A DNA stretch of 33,237 nucleotides from an uncultured Candidatus Saccharibacteria bacterium (GCA_947304335.1 CAMZAW010000004.1:1-33237); one strand, 5' to 3'; shown: positions 23,709-32,300, counted from the stretch's first letter. The notes: generated from the letters alone by a model not told the origin. Made by a program: numbers and translations.

Positions 23709-24086
23709 ATGGGTTTTCAAATCGAATTAAACGATACATTGCAAATCACAAAAGAGCAAGGCTTTCCGGCACAATTGAAATTGGAAGAACATTTCAAAAA
23801 TCCGTACAAAGCCGAAGATTTTAAGGACATGATTTTTGAATTCAAAAACAAGCCGGGCATCAGAATTTATCGTGTGCCACCAGTGCGAAACTTTCTCGTT
23901 GAAAACATCAACGGCAAGTGGGTCTATTGGGGCCTAATTCAAATTACGGAAATCAATCACGATTACGCAAACATGACAACTTCTGGCAAATTCAAAATCA
24001 CCTACATCAACACGCCGGAAGAAATGAAAATTGCACACAACATTATCGATAGGAACGAAGCCACAAATTATTTTGGCAATAATTAA
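23709..24086 (+). CDS. Hypothetical protein (125 aa)
   Basis: Good SD (AAGGAG), TATAAT upstream; no family recognised. Confidence 0.7.
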   Translation: MGFQIELNDTLQITKEQGFPAQLKLEEHFKNPYKAEDFKDMIFEFKNKPGIRIYRVPPVRNFLVENINGKWVYWGLIQITEINHDYANMTTSGKFKITYINTPEEMKIAHNIIDRNEATNYFGNN

Positions 24087-25345
24087 TTTGCCGAGTGCGT
24101 TTGAATCAGACCCTTTTTGATGTTTGCGTAAATTTTTTCGAAAACTTCAATCAGTGATTCAATCATCATTTCGTTATCAATCACGTAGCCAACATTTTCG
24201 TTGTCGCTAAATGAATCGATAAACAGTTCCTTTGTGCCATCTTTTCGAATCACAACTACGAACCCAGCGCCAATTTTTGGATAGTCGGTTCTATTATGTT
24301 TTTTAACAGCCTCATCCGAAACGATACCAATAAACTTCGCATCAGTTGATTCGTTGATAGCATGTTGAATTAAATCGTTAGCCACAATTTTTTCAATTTG
24401 TTCACTTGGAGTCATGATAATTCTATACAGTTCAACTCCGCGTTTTGTGGCGGCAATGTTTTGCTCAATGTATTCTTTTTCGTCTGGATTATGAATCCAA
24501 CCATATTCTGGAGTCGTGTCGTAACAGTAAACTTTGTCGCCAGCTTGCAACGATTCGAACGTACTGTTAAGCCATCCGTAGCCAACGATTTTTCTGGAGC
24601 TTTCGATCTCTTCCTTCAAAAGCACAGACACGTTGCCGTACCCGCCGTCGATAGTAATGTTGTCGCCATTAATAAAACTTGATTCGTCACTTGAAAGGAA
24701 ATAAACAACATTTGCAACCTCGTATGGTTGAGCGATGCGCTTGATTGGCGTCCATAATGGAGCCTCGAATTCTTGTTCGGGAGTATTCATGTCGGTATCG
24801 ATAGCGCCTGGCGCGATGGAGTTTACACGAATGCCTCTCCGTCCATAGTTAACGGACAAACATTTCATCAAACTTACGACGGCGCTTTTGCTAATGCTGT
24901 AGCTCATGCTGCCATAAGCCCCGCTATATGCATCGTTGCTAGACATCAAAACGATGTTGCCGCCGTTTTTAATATAGTTTTGCATTTTAGTCGCAATGAT
25001 TAATTGTGAATAAAAATTACAGTTCATTACAGCATTAAATTCGTCTAAATCAAAATTCACAAAATCATCGTTTTCGGAAAAAGTGCCAGCATTCAAAACG
25101 AGCGTATCAAATTTAACGCCGGAAATTTCATCCACCAAGGCATAGATATCTTCAATTTTGGTTAAATCAAATGGCCCAACTTTAACGACATTTTCCTCGC
25201 CAAATTCCTTAACGAGCTCGTTAATCTTATTCTCACTAGAAAAATAAGTGCCGTAAACTTTATAACCTTCTTTTAAAAATTTGGTCGCAATCGCCCTACC
25301 AATACCCCTGGAGGCGCCCGTGACTAATACTGTTTTCTGTTCCAT
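24083..25345 (-). CDS. SDR-family oxidoreductase with ~180-aa C-terminal domain of unknown function
   Basis: TGASRGIGRAIA, LVLNAGTF, YSISKSAV (YxxxK), SIAPGAIDTDM, INGDNITIDGGYG; then GYGWLNSTFESLQAGDKVYCYDTTPEYGWIHNPDEKEYI... Confidence 0.88.
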   Translation of the reverse strand: MEQKTVLVTGASRGIGRAIATKFLKEGYKVYGTYFSSENKINELVKEFGEENVVKVGPFDLTKIEDIYALVDEISGVKFDTLVLNAGTFSENDDFVNFDLDEFNAVMNCNFYSQLIIATKMQNYIKNGGNIVLMSSNDAYSGAYGSMSYSISKSAVVSLMKCLSVNYGRRGIRVNSIAPGAIDTDMNTPEQEFEAPLWTPIKRIAQPYEVANVVYFLSSDESSFINGDNITIDGGYGNVSVLLKEEIESSRKIVGYGWLNSTFESLQAGDKVYCYDTTPEYGWIHNPDEKEYIEQNIAATKRGVELYRIIMTPSEQIEKIVANDLIQHAINESTDAKFIGIVSDEAVKKHNRTDYPKIGAGFVVVIRKDGTKELFIDSFSDNENVGYVIDNEMMIESLIEVFEKIYANIKKGLIQTHSAN

Positions 25346-25436
25346 AATCTTATTATACTAAAACCTTGATTTTTTTGACAAAATAATATATAATCATAAG
25401 CACAAAAGGTCATATAAACAAAAAAGGAAAACAAAA

Positions 25437-27671
25437 ATGGCTATGTCGCGCTTTACGACTGTACATCTTATAGTTAATGCTCCTTCCGAAAGTGAGGAAA
25501 CGGAGCCACAGACCCCACCGGTTGTCGATGACACGGAAACGGGTTCAGAACAACCAGAAGAAACACCGGTTAATCAACCGGAAGATGCTGAAGGGGAAAA
25601 GCAGGAAGAGGTTCCAGCTACCCAAACTGAAACTCCTGAGGAAGAAAAGCAGGAAGAGGTTCCAGCTACCCAAACTGAAACTCCTGAGGAAGAAAAGCAA
25701 ACAGAAAAGCCAGTTGCTCAAACCGACGTTGTAAAAGAAAAAAAGAACGAAACCCTAAAAACCACGACATCTATTGAGGCGCCAGATACGGGCAATTTCA
25801 CGTGGGAACGTTCTAGCGGAAATATTTTATCGATAAGCTTTGCCGTTCCAATTCTCGTCTTTGCTGTTTTTATGTTTATACTGACCATCTTTAAGATTAA
25901 AACTGCCGCCAAAACCGGCTTCTACATTGATAAGAAACGTAAAATTATTGCCAGCTCTTTGGCGTTTTTCTTAGTTGCATCTTGCGCGGGTGGAACGCTT
26001 GCTAGTAGCTTGCTTAGTAACCAAGGCGCTGATGCAAGCGGAGAATTTGGCTATTGGAATTCGGGTGATATCACGCTCGAGGTAACCGCCGGCTCAAATT
26101 CGACGGTGTGCGAGACTGTTTATCTTGGTTTTAAAGCGGAAAAAGGGATTGTGTTTGAGAGCGAAATAAACAGATCATTAGCGCTCAGGGATCAAAGTAC
26201 TGGTGAAATCCTAAATGAAATTCCGTCAATCACTAGTTCGGGCAGTCTTATCGAAGGAGAGAATTCCTGGGGAATTAGAATAAATTATGGCACTGAAGAA
26301 GAAATTCCTTGGGAACCAATCAACCAAAGCACCATTGTGGAGCAAGAGTTTGATCCTACGTCTTCGGTCCAGATTTGCTATGGTGTAACAACGCGCAAAG
26401 ATCTAAGGCCGGGCGAATACTATGCAGCTATTGACCATGACATAAGACTTTATATACCAGAAACAATAAGCACATGGCCAGATATGACGATGGACGAGCT
26501 CTATTGGACAAACCTAAGGCAACAGACTTCGCCAAAAAACTTAATTGTGCTTCTAATGAGCTATAACGATGGATATTGGGATGTGAGCGATGAAGAAATT
26601 GAAGCAGAATGGGCGGATTGGGTTTTTGGTACTGGAACAATCGAAGAAGGCACGGCTTCGGTCAATGATTATCTAAAAGAAATATCCGGTGGCAAGTTTT
26701 ATTACAACCCAATCCTAGTGGGCGACAATACTACCGGTGTGTATTCCTTCCATTTTGACAAAAACTTTTCGGACGAGGAAGGATATTGGCCAAACGATGG
26801 GTTGTATGATGATAACCATTTTTATGGGACCGAAAATGAATATGATATGGCTCAGGCTATAGGGCAGCTAGAAGAAAAAGGACTTGATACGTCAAGGTTT
26901 AGTGTAGTTGGTATTGATAGCCTTTATGAGGCTGAGCAATGGGCAATGGAGTGGTATGATGCACCTCAAAGCTTCCGTGACCCACAATGGTATGACAACG
27001 ATGTTATTATGTGTGTTTTTCCATCCTTCAATAAGGAGAGGGTCGAACCAGGACCCGTATCTGGGACCTTTAATAAATATGGATTTCACGTGCATGCCAA
27101 TAGTGACAGCACTTTTGGTACCATCGCCCACGAATTACTGCATACAATAGGTACAATAGACATATATGCTTTTGGATCTTATCCAGACATCATGTCTGAC
27201 ATATATCCATATGTTCCTGGAGAGTACAACACGGTTCACATCAACCCATACTACAAAATTCTCTTTGGTTGGGTCGATGCAGAGGTGATACCACGTTCGC
27301 AAAAACAGGTTACACTCTACCCAGCCACGTCGGAAAAATATAATCCGGTGATTGTGCCGACAGACGATCCAAACCAGTATCTAGTTATCGAGAACCGGAA
27401 GAAAGAGGGCTTTGATCGCGGCATGGAGTATGAATATTCCGAAGGCGTATATGTATGGAGAGTTGATGCCCTCAGTATGGAAAAAATTTACAGCTATGAA
27501 AGAAAAGGATTGCAGGCTGAAAGGCTTTGGTACAACGGCACAGTAACGCCAAATTATTACGAGAACAGAACGGACGTAAATGATGATACCGAAATTCCAA
27601 CCGGCATAGTCATCGAGTTTCTATCCGAAAATGAAGATGGTTCAATTACGATTTCGATCAACACACCGTAG
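25437..27671 (+). CDS. Membrane-anchored M6-like (immune inhibitor A-like) zinc metalloprotease with E/P/T-rich N-terminal region
   Basis: TIAHELLHTIGTIDIY (HExxHxxGxxD), DIMSD Met-turn, YYKILFGWVDAEVI, LVIENRKKEGFDRG...GVYVWRVDA (M6-like C-terminal signatures); two TMs near residues 130-190. Confidence 0.82.
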   Translation: MAMSRFTTVHLIVNAPSESEETEPQTPPVVDDTETGSEQPEETPVNQPEDAEGEKQEEVPATQTETPEEEKQEEVPATQTETPEEEKQTEKPVAQTDVVKEKKNETLKTTTSIEAPDTGNFTWERSSGNILSISFAVPILVFAVFMFILTIFKIKTAAKTGFYIDKKRKIIASSLAFFLVASCAGGTLASSLLSNQGADASGEFGYWNSGDITLEVTAGSNSTVCETVYLGFKAEKGIVFESEINRSLALRDQSTGEILNEIPSITSSGSLIEGENSWGIRINYGTEEEIPWEPINQSTIVEQEFDPTSSVQICYGVTTRKDLRPGEYYAAIDHDIRLYIPETISTWPDMTMDELYWTNLRQQTSPKNLIVLLMSYNDGYWDVSDEEIEAEWADWVFGTGTIEEGTASVNDYLKEISGGKFYYNPILVGDNTTGVYSFHFDKNFSDEEGYWPNDGLYDDNHFYGTENEYDMAQAIGQLEEKGLDTSRFSVVGIDSLYEAEQWAMEWYDAPQSFRDPQWYDNDVIMCVFPSFNKERVEPGPVSGTFNKYGFHVHANSDSTFGTIAHELLHTIGTIDIYAFGSYPDIMSDIYPYVPGEYNTVHINPYYKILFGWVDAEVIPRSQKQVTLYPATSEKYNPVIVPTDDPNQYLVIENRKKEGFDRGMEYEYSEGVYVWRVDALSMEKIYSYERKGLQAERLWYNGTVTPNYYENRTDVNDDTEIPTGIVIEFLSENEDGSITISINTP
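25596..25691 (+). repeat. Two perfect tandem copies of a 48-bp unit (16 aa, EEVPATQTETPEEEKQ register)
   Basis: gaaaagcaggaagaggttccagctacccaaactgaaactcctgaggaa repeated at 25596 and 25644, partial third copy from 25692. Confidence 0.95.
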
Positions 27672-27691
27672 TACGGTTGTATAATATAGAT

Positions 27692-28105
27692 ATGAAAATT
27701 TATCTTGCCGCATCAAGTAGTTTCTGGGATAAGTTACCAGCCGTAAAAGAAAAGCTGGAAGCGTTCGGCCACGAAGTGATGTTGCCATCTACTGTTGACG
27801 ATCCAGATTTGGAAGAAAAAACCTGGCAGGAAAGTGACGAAGCGCACGTTAAGTTGATTAGAAATCTTTTTGAAGATAGCGAGGAAAGAATTGGCAAATG
27901 GTGCGACGCGTTTTATCTATTAAACTACGATAAACATGGCATTTCAGGATACGTTGGTGGCGCGGCGTTAATTGAACTCTACATCGCGCACCGCAACTAC
28001 AAAAAGATTTTTATCGAAAACGACGTTTTTCCTGGGCCAATGTACGACGAAATCATGGGCTTTGGCCCAACCTTCGTGCACGGTGATTTAAATAAGATTA
28101 AATAA
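27692..28105 (+). CDS. Hypothetical protein, possibly nucleoside 2-deoxyribosyltransferase-like
   Basis: Start set to MKIYLAASSSFWDKLPAVKEKLEAFGHEVMLPS (TATAAT-N6-ATG); CDAFYLLNYDKHGISGYVGGAALIELYIAHRNYKKIFI resembles the nucleotide-binding SLOG/NDT-like arrangement. Confidence 0.65.
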   Translation: MKIYLAASSSFWDKLPAVKEKLEAFGHEVMLPSTVDDPDLEEKTWQESDEAHVKLIRNLFEDSEERIGKWCDAFYLLNYDKHGISGYVGGAALIELYIAHRNYKKIFIENDVFPGPMYDEIMGFGPTFVHGDLNKIK

Positions 28106-28106
28106 A

Positions 28107-29060
28107 TTATTTATTAAGCTCATCTTTAATCAAATCGAATAGTTCTGGAAACTCTTCGAGCCCACTCTTTTTACCCATGTGGCCAATACCACGAATCAAT
28201 ATTGGCTTGGCGCCGATTTGTTTCGGAAATTCCTCCAGGACATCAAACGGAACGAGATGATCGTTGTCGCTGTAAATCGCATAACGTCTACTTGTTGATT
28301 TCTTAAATAGCTCAATTTGTTTGTCGTTCACTAAAAACTTTTCAACAGCTGTATTTAGCACGTCTTTACCTTCGTTGTAATATGTTTTCGCAAAACCTGC
28401 CAAGCCGATATATGTTCGGACTTTGTAATTCTTTTCGGCAAAATATCGAATCAAAAACTCGTTGCCGATGGAGTGACAAACCACAATTGATCCAGTCTGA
28501 ATACTATCGATATATTGGTCGAAAATTTTTGCCCAGTCTTCATAGATTGTGCCTTCCTGCGGTGGAAAGCTCGGCATGATTACGTCGATGCCTTCATCTT
28601 CTAATCTGCTTTTCAACCACTCAAACATTTTTGGGATACCATTAATGCCATGGATTAGAATTACATTTCTGACATAATGAATACCTTTGATATTTCTATA
28701 TATTGCTGAAACAAAGTATAAAAGTACGGTGAGCGCAATCGAGATAGAACATAGTTTTTCTTGTAGAATGCCATACGAATCAGGGAACAGATTCACGGCT
28801 CTCATACGAGGGCCAACGTCGTAGCTGTCAGTGAATATTAGTGCGGCAAACAAAAAGAAAAACGTCGTAAGGTAATACAAAACATAATCGACAGCAGTCT
28901 TTTTTGGCAGCCCGGCAAATCTAAATCCAGTTACTATATAAAAAACGAAAAACAATATGACAAATGGCGCACCGAAAGCCGTAATAATACCAAATGTCAT
29001 GGACTTAAGAGCGATAAAGATCATCGCGAATATTATTGTTAGTATTATATATAGAGCCAT
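28107..29060 (-). CDS. Alpha/beta hydrolase (RBBP9/YdeN-like) with N-terminal multi-TM domain
   Basis: Start set to MALYIILTIIFAMIF (29060) with SD AAGGAT; hydrolase part RNVILIHGINGIPKMFEWLKSRLEDEGIDVIMPSFPPQEGTIYEDW...VVCHSIGNEFLIRYF...DNDHLVPF...GIGHMG. Confidence 0.82.
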   Translation of the reverse strand: MALYIILTIIFAMIFIALKSMTFGIITAFGAPFVILFFVFYIVTGFRFAGLPKKTAVDYVLYYLTTFFFLFAALIFTDSYDVGPRMRAVNLFPDSYGILQEKLCSISIALTVLLYFVSAIYRNIKGIHYVRNVILIHGINGIPKMFEWLKSRLEDEGIDVIMPSFPPQEGTIYEDWAKIFDQYIDSIQTGSIVVCHSIGNEFLIRYFAEKNYKVRTYIGLAGFAKTYYNEGKDVLNTAVEKFLVNDKQIELFKKSTSRRYAIYSDNDHLVPFDVLEEFPKQIGAKPILIRGIGHMGKKSGLEEFPELFDLIKDELNK

Positions 29061-29129
29061 GTTTTTATCCTTGTGTTTATTATACCATAGGCCCTCAGCG
29101 CCAAAGGGCATTGGTGGTATAATTAAGAC

Positions 29130-29393
29130 ATGGAAAACAAACTCGAAACTGAAATTGATAAAATTAAGGCTCGCAACGCGCGCGTTGAGTTAGATAAAAA
29201 ATGGGAAACCTCGTGGACTCGCCGGCTTTGCATTTGTGTTTTAACCTACATCGTAGTCGTCATTTATAGCTTCACGATTCAGCAAGTTTCAAACATTTTC
29301 TTATCGTCGCTCGTGCCAGTGATTGGCTTCACACTTTCCACGCTTTCGCTCAAATTCGTGCGCAAGATTTGGGAAAAGAGAATTAAGAAATGA
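29130..29393 (+). CDS. Small two-TM membrane protein
   Basis: KWETSWTRRLCICVLTYIVVVIYSFTIQQVSNIFLSSLVPVIGFTLSTLSL; TGGTATAAT-N6-ATG. Confidence 0.78.
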   Translation: MENKLETEIDKIKARNARVELDKKWETSWTRRLCICVLTYIVVVIYSFTIQQVSNIFLSSLVPVIGFTLSTLSLKFVRKIWEKRIKK

Positions 29394-30073
29394 TTAAACG
29401 CACTTTGTTTAACGACAAAGTTGAAGTCGTGATTTCTGAACTCGAAGATGGCAACATGCGATTTTTTGGTAGCGAAAACGAAGAGGAAATTATTGATAAT
29501 CAATCAAAACTAGGCAGGGAAGTAGATCTAGCTGGCGAGCAAATCGCTCGCGTGAGAACCGTGTACGGCGATAGAAATGATTTTACTAACTTCCAGGAAA
29601 TCACGCACGATAATTTATCGAGCTACGTTATTCGCACGCCCGAACAACAAATTCTAGTTTCGGATGGCCTAGCTACTAAATGCGCCGACGTAGGATTATT
29701 GCTGCCGCTCGCCGATTGCTTGGGCGTTGTAGTTTACGACGAAAAATTGGGTGTGCTTGGCCTACTGCATTCTGGCCGCCAAAACTTGGAACAAAACGGC
29801 GCGCAAAAATTTGTTGATTTTCTTGTTCGCAAATTTGGCAGCGAGCCAAAAAATCTCAAAATTTATTTCTCGCCATACGCTCTAGAATATAAGATTTTTA
29901 AACTTAATAATAAAAGTTTGTCTGCCGCCGCAACGGAACAATTTTTAGCTGCCGGCGTTTTAGCGGAAAATATTATCGACCCGAAAATCGATACAGTAAC
30001 AAATGATAACATGCCGTCAAATTCACATGGCGACGTTGACACGCGCTTTGCAATTGTGGCTCGGCTCAAATAG
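29390..30073 (+). CDS. Laccase-domain (YfiH/PgeF-like) protein, diverged
   Basis: DGLATKCADVGLLLPLADCLGVVVYDEKLGVLGLLHSGRQNL; PADC/TADC-like and HAGxR-like motifs; ATGA overlap with preceding gene. Confidence 0.8.
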   Translation: MIKRTLFNDKVEVVISELEDGNMRFFGSENEEEIIDNQSKLGREVDLAGEQIARVRTVYGDRNDFTNFQEITHDNLSSYVIRTPEQQILVSDGLATKCADVGLLLPLADCLGVVVYDEKLGVLGLLHSGRQNLEQNGAQKFVDFLVRKFGSEPKNLKIYFSPYALEYKIFKLNNKSLSAAATEQFLAAGVLAENIIDPKIDTVTNDNMPSNSHGDVDTRFAIVARLK

Positions 30074-30093
30074 CGTCGCGCGCCATTTTCCAC

Positions 30094-30123
30094 TTGCCAA
30101 AATGGATCGGGGGGGGGTACAAT
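30094..30123 (+). promoter_or_regulatory. Promoter with G9 tract in the spacer: TTGCCA-N18-TACAAT
   Basis: TTGCCA 30094-30099, G9 30109-30117, TACAAT 30118-30123; SD AAGGA and ATG 30150 downstream. Confidence 0.65.
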
Positions 30124-30149
30124 AAAAGTACATAATTAAGGAAAATGTC

Positions 30150-30806
30150 ATGAAGGCAGAAAGCTTGAATTTAGAAAATAATACGTCTGATGCACACGAA
30201 GTTGTGTACGACGGTAGAAAATTCCAGGTGGAAGTGGATGAAAACGGCCGCATTAGCCAGGCTAGGCACGAAGGAAGGGTTAGGTCTAAAGGCGAATATA
30301 CTGGCGACATTATAGTAACGGGCGCAACCAATAAAGATCTCACTGAAGGAAGCATTCCAGCAACGGTGGGCACAAACAAAACATATGACACGATAGCTTT
30401 TCAATATAGAGCATTCGCAGACAACGACGCAATAAGCCACCCTCACGTAGAAGGTGAAGTACAATTTTGGGATAATGGTGAGATGGTAGGTCAGAGCCGT
30501 TTCAAAATTGACGGAGAACACAATGTGGTCGATAACTCCCCGTTAGATGGTTTTTCTAATGAGCTAAAATCCGTTATGCGTGGCGACGATAGTTCTATGT
30601 ACTATGCACAAGAAATGATTGGAAAAACAGTATCCGAAGTTGAACAAGAACAATCCGAAATGCAACAGTATTACGAGCAAGAGTCAAAGTCTGGCATAAA
30701 TGATCTTTCTGCGATGGCTGATAAATTCGACCCAGAAAAAGCGAAAAGGGAAAAACTCGGCAGGCAAATACTCAGTAGTGACAATTTTAATCAACCAAAA
30801 GAATAA
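30150..30806 (+). CDS. Hypothetical soluble protein (218 aa)
   Basis: SD AAGGA, long single ORF; no recognised family. Confidence 0.72.
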   Translation: MKAESLNLENNTSDAHEVVYDGRKFQVEVDENGRISQARHEGRVRSKGEYTGDIIVTGATNKDLTEGSIPATVGTNKTYDTIAFQYRAFADNDAISHPHVEGEVQFWDNGEMVGQSRFKIDGEHNVVDNSPLDGFSNELKSVMRGDDSSMYYAQEMIGKTVSEVEQEQSEMQQYYEQESKSGINDLSAMADKFDPEKAKREKLGRQILSSDNFNQPKE

Positions 30807-30807
30807 C

Positions 30808-30843
30808 AAAAAAGAATTCCCCCGGCGAAAGCTGGGGGAATTC
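30808..30843 (-). terminator. Strong hairpin terminator oriented for minus strand
   Basis: GAATTCCCCC (30814-30823) / GGGGGAATTC (30834-30843) with GCGAAAGC inner loop; the A-run at 30808-30813 is a T-tract on the minus strand, whereas the plus side has only TCTACC. Confidence 0.75.
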
Positions 30844-30851
30844 TCTACCTC

Positions 30852-30880
30852 TTGACAAAACGGGTATTCTTTGATACAAT
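30852..30880 (+). promoter_or_regulatory. Near-consensus sigma70 promoter TTGACA-N17-TACAAT
   Basis: TTGACA 30852-30857, TACAAT 30875-30880, exact 17-nt spacer. Confidence 0.8.
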
Positions 30881-30886
30881 GAAATT

Positions 30887-30940
30887 ACTTTCGGGAATAC
30901 CCGCGTTCCCCATGCCGCAAGGCCTGGGGCATATTTTTTA
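30887..30940 (+). ncRNA. Candidate small RNA (~54 nt): two hairpins plus U-tract
   Basis: Hairpin 1 CGGG-AATA-CCCG (30892-30903); hairpin 2 CCCCA-t-GCC-GCAA-GGC-c-TGGGG (30908-30929); T6 at 30934-30939; no plausible ORF. Confidence 0.5.
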
Positions 30941-31327
30941 CTTATATAATTTCAAAAATGCGTTTTTAACGATAACTAAATCTGTATCAGGGACTTGGCC
31001 GATTCTTGTGAATAGTCTTGATGTACTCATAACTCTGGCCTGGCTGATTGCAGCAAATTGAACTCTTCCGAGAAAGGTAAAGCTAACGTACCAAGGGCCA
31101 GTTTTTTCTTGTGTCGTTAATGGAATACCCATAAAGCCACGATAGCCCAGCTTCTTCATGACTAAAACTGGTCGCGAAAAACGAGATCCTTTGCCGTTAA
31201 TTTCCACGCCAACGTTTTCTCCGCACCCACACCACCAAACATCGCCATCACTAATTCTTGGGGCCGAAGCACCAAAATGAAGTCTTTCTTTTAGTTTCAC
31301 CCAACTATCAAAGTGTTTTTCTTGCAT
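30938..31327 (-). CDS. PemK/MazF-family toxin-like protein, no adjacent protein antitoxin
   Basis: ISDGDVWWCGCGENVGVEINGKGSRFSRPVLVMKKLGYRGFMGIPLTTQEKTGPWYVSF...AAISQARVMSTSRL; PemK/MazF motif order. Confidence 0.82.
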   Translation of the reverse strand: MQEKHFDSWVKLKERLHFGASAPRISDGDVWWCGCGENVGVEINGKGSRFSRPVLVMKKLGYRGFMGIPLTTQEKTGPWYVSFTFLGRVQFAAISQARVMSTSRLFTRIGQVPDTDLVIVKNAFLKLYK

Positions 31328-31385
31328 TTGCCGCGATTGTAGACCGTCGCCACGTATATTACAACCCCCACCAGCAAAACTAAGC

Positions 31386-32300
31386 CTAGGCAGTTTGGGC
31401 TGTGCCGCGTGCCATTTTCATAATTTGTTTGCGCAGTAGGAAATTATCAAGCATCAACAAATCACTTTGCGTGGCTTCTATGTCAAAAATTTTTTCCAGT
31501 CTTTGCTTTACACCGTCACCGCCAAAGTAAATGTAGCTTTTGCCGTCTTCAAGTGAAATCACATTCATCATCCATTCTGAATACTCAGCAAAAACTTTTT
31601 TCATTTCATCAAGATTAAAACTATTTATATTCAGCACAATCATTTGGCCGATAACTTCTGGCAAATCGCCGGCTTTCTCGATTTTTAAGTCATCTTTAAT
31701 TGCCTTGGCAAAATCCTTCATGATTTCAGCCTCGCAAGCCGAAAAATATTCTGCATAAAAATCGCTAGAAACGTTGCCGATTTTTAGCAGCTCATTATAA
31801 GTAACGCGATCACGTTCCGTAGTGATGCTGGATTTTAAATTTAATGTATTATCCAGAATCCCAGCAATCAAAAGTTTGCAAAGATCGGTGTCTAGGATTT
31901 CGGTATGATTTTCGTGAACGATTTTTTCATAGATAATCGTACAAACCGAACCAATAAATTCGATTTCGGTTTTAATATTTGGAAAAGCCGTCCAATAACT
32001 TTCGAAGCCAGAATGGTGGTCGACGATTTCAATTACATTTTCAATTTTGATTCGCTCGTCAAAGAAATCTGGATTCGAAACATCAAGCAGAATATATTTG
32101 CTATCATCGGCCGCAGCGGAATCGTCAAAACTATATTTTAAATTCAGGATCAGCGGTGGCACACTTTGATTAAGCCTGGCCGTGGTAGAAGCCGTAACAT
32201 TTGGATTGCCCTCAGCTTTTAGCAACTCACGATATGCGATCATGCTGGCGTAAGCATCAATATCTATGTATTTGCGCCCAGAAGTAATGACGATATTCAT
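31386..32300 (-). CDS. DHH-family phosphoesterase (Mn-dependent inorganic pyrophosphatase-like)
   Basis: DIDAYAS, LLDVSNP, VDHHSG, AGILDNTLNLKSSITTERD, C-terminal LLRKQIMKM; TGTTATAAT-N6-ATG. Confidence 0.85.
   Translation of the reverse strand: MNIVITSGRKYIDIDAYASMIAYRELLKAEGNPNVTASTTARLNQSVPPLILNLKYSFDDSAAADDSKYILLDVSNPDFFDERIKIENVIEIVDHHSGFESYWTAFPNIKTEIEFIGSVCTIIYEKIVHENHTEILDTDLCKLLIAGILDNTLNLKSSITTERDRVTYNELLKIGNVSSDFYAEYFSACEAEIMKDFAKAIKDDLKIEKAGDLPEVIGQMIVLNINSFNLDEMKKVFAEYSEWMMNVISLEDGKSYIYFGGDGVKQRLEKIFDIEATQSDLLMLDNFLLRKQIMKMARGTAQTA

Noticed and set aside
30852-31061. Plus-strand 69-aa ORF overlapping the candidate small RNA
   Set aside because: The TTG start coincides with the -35 hexamer, the frame crosses a hairpin and the antisense of the toxin gene; no SD.
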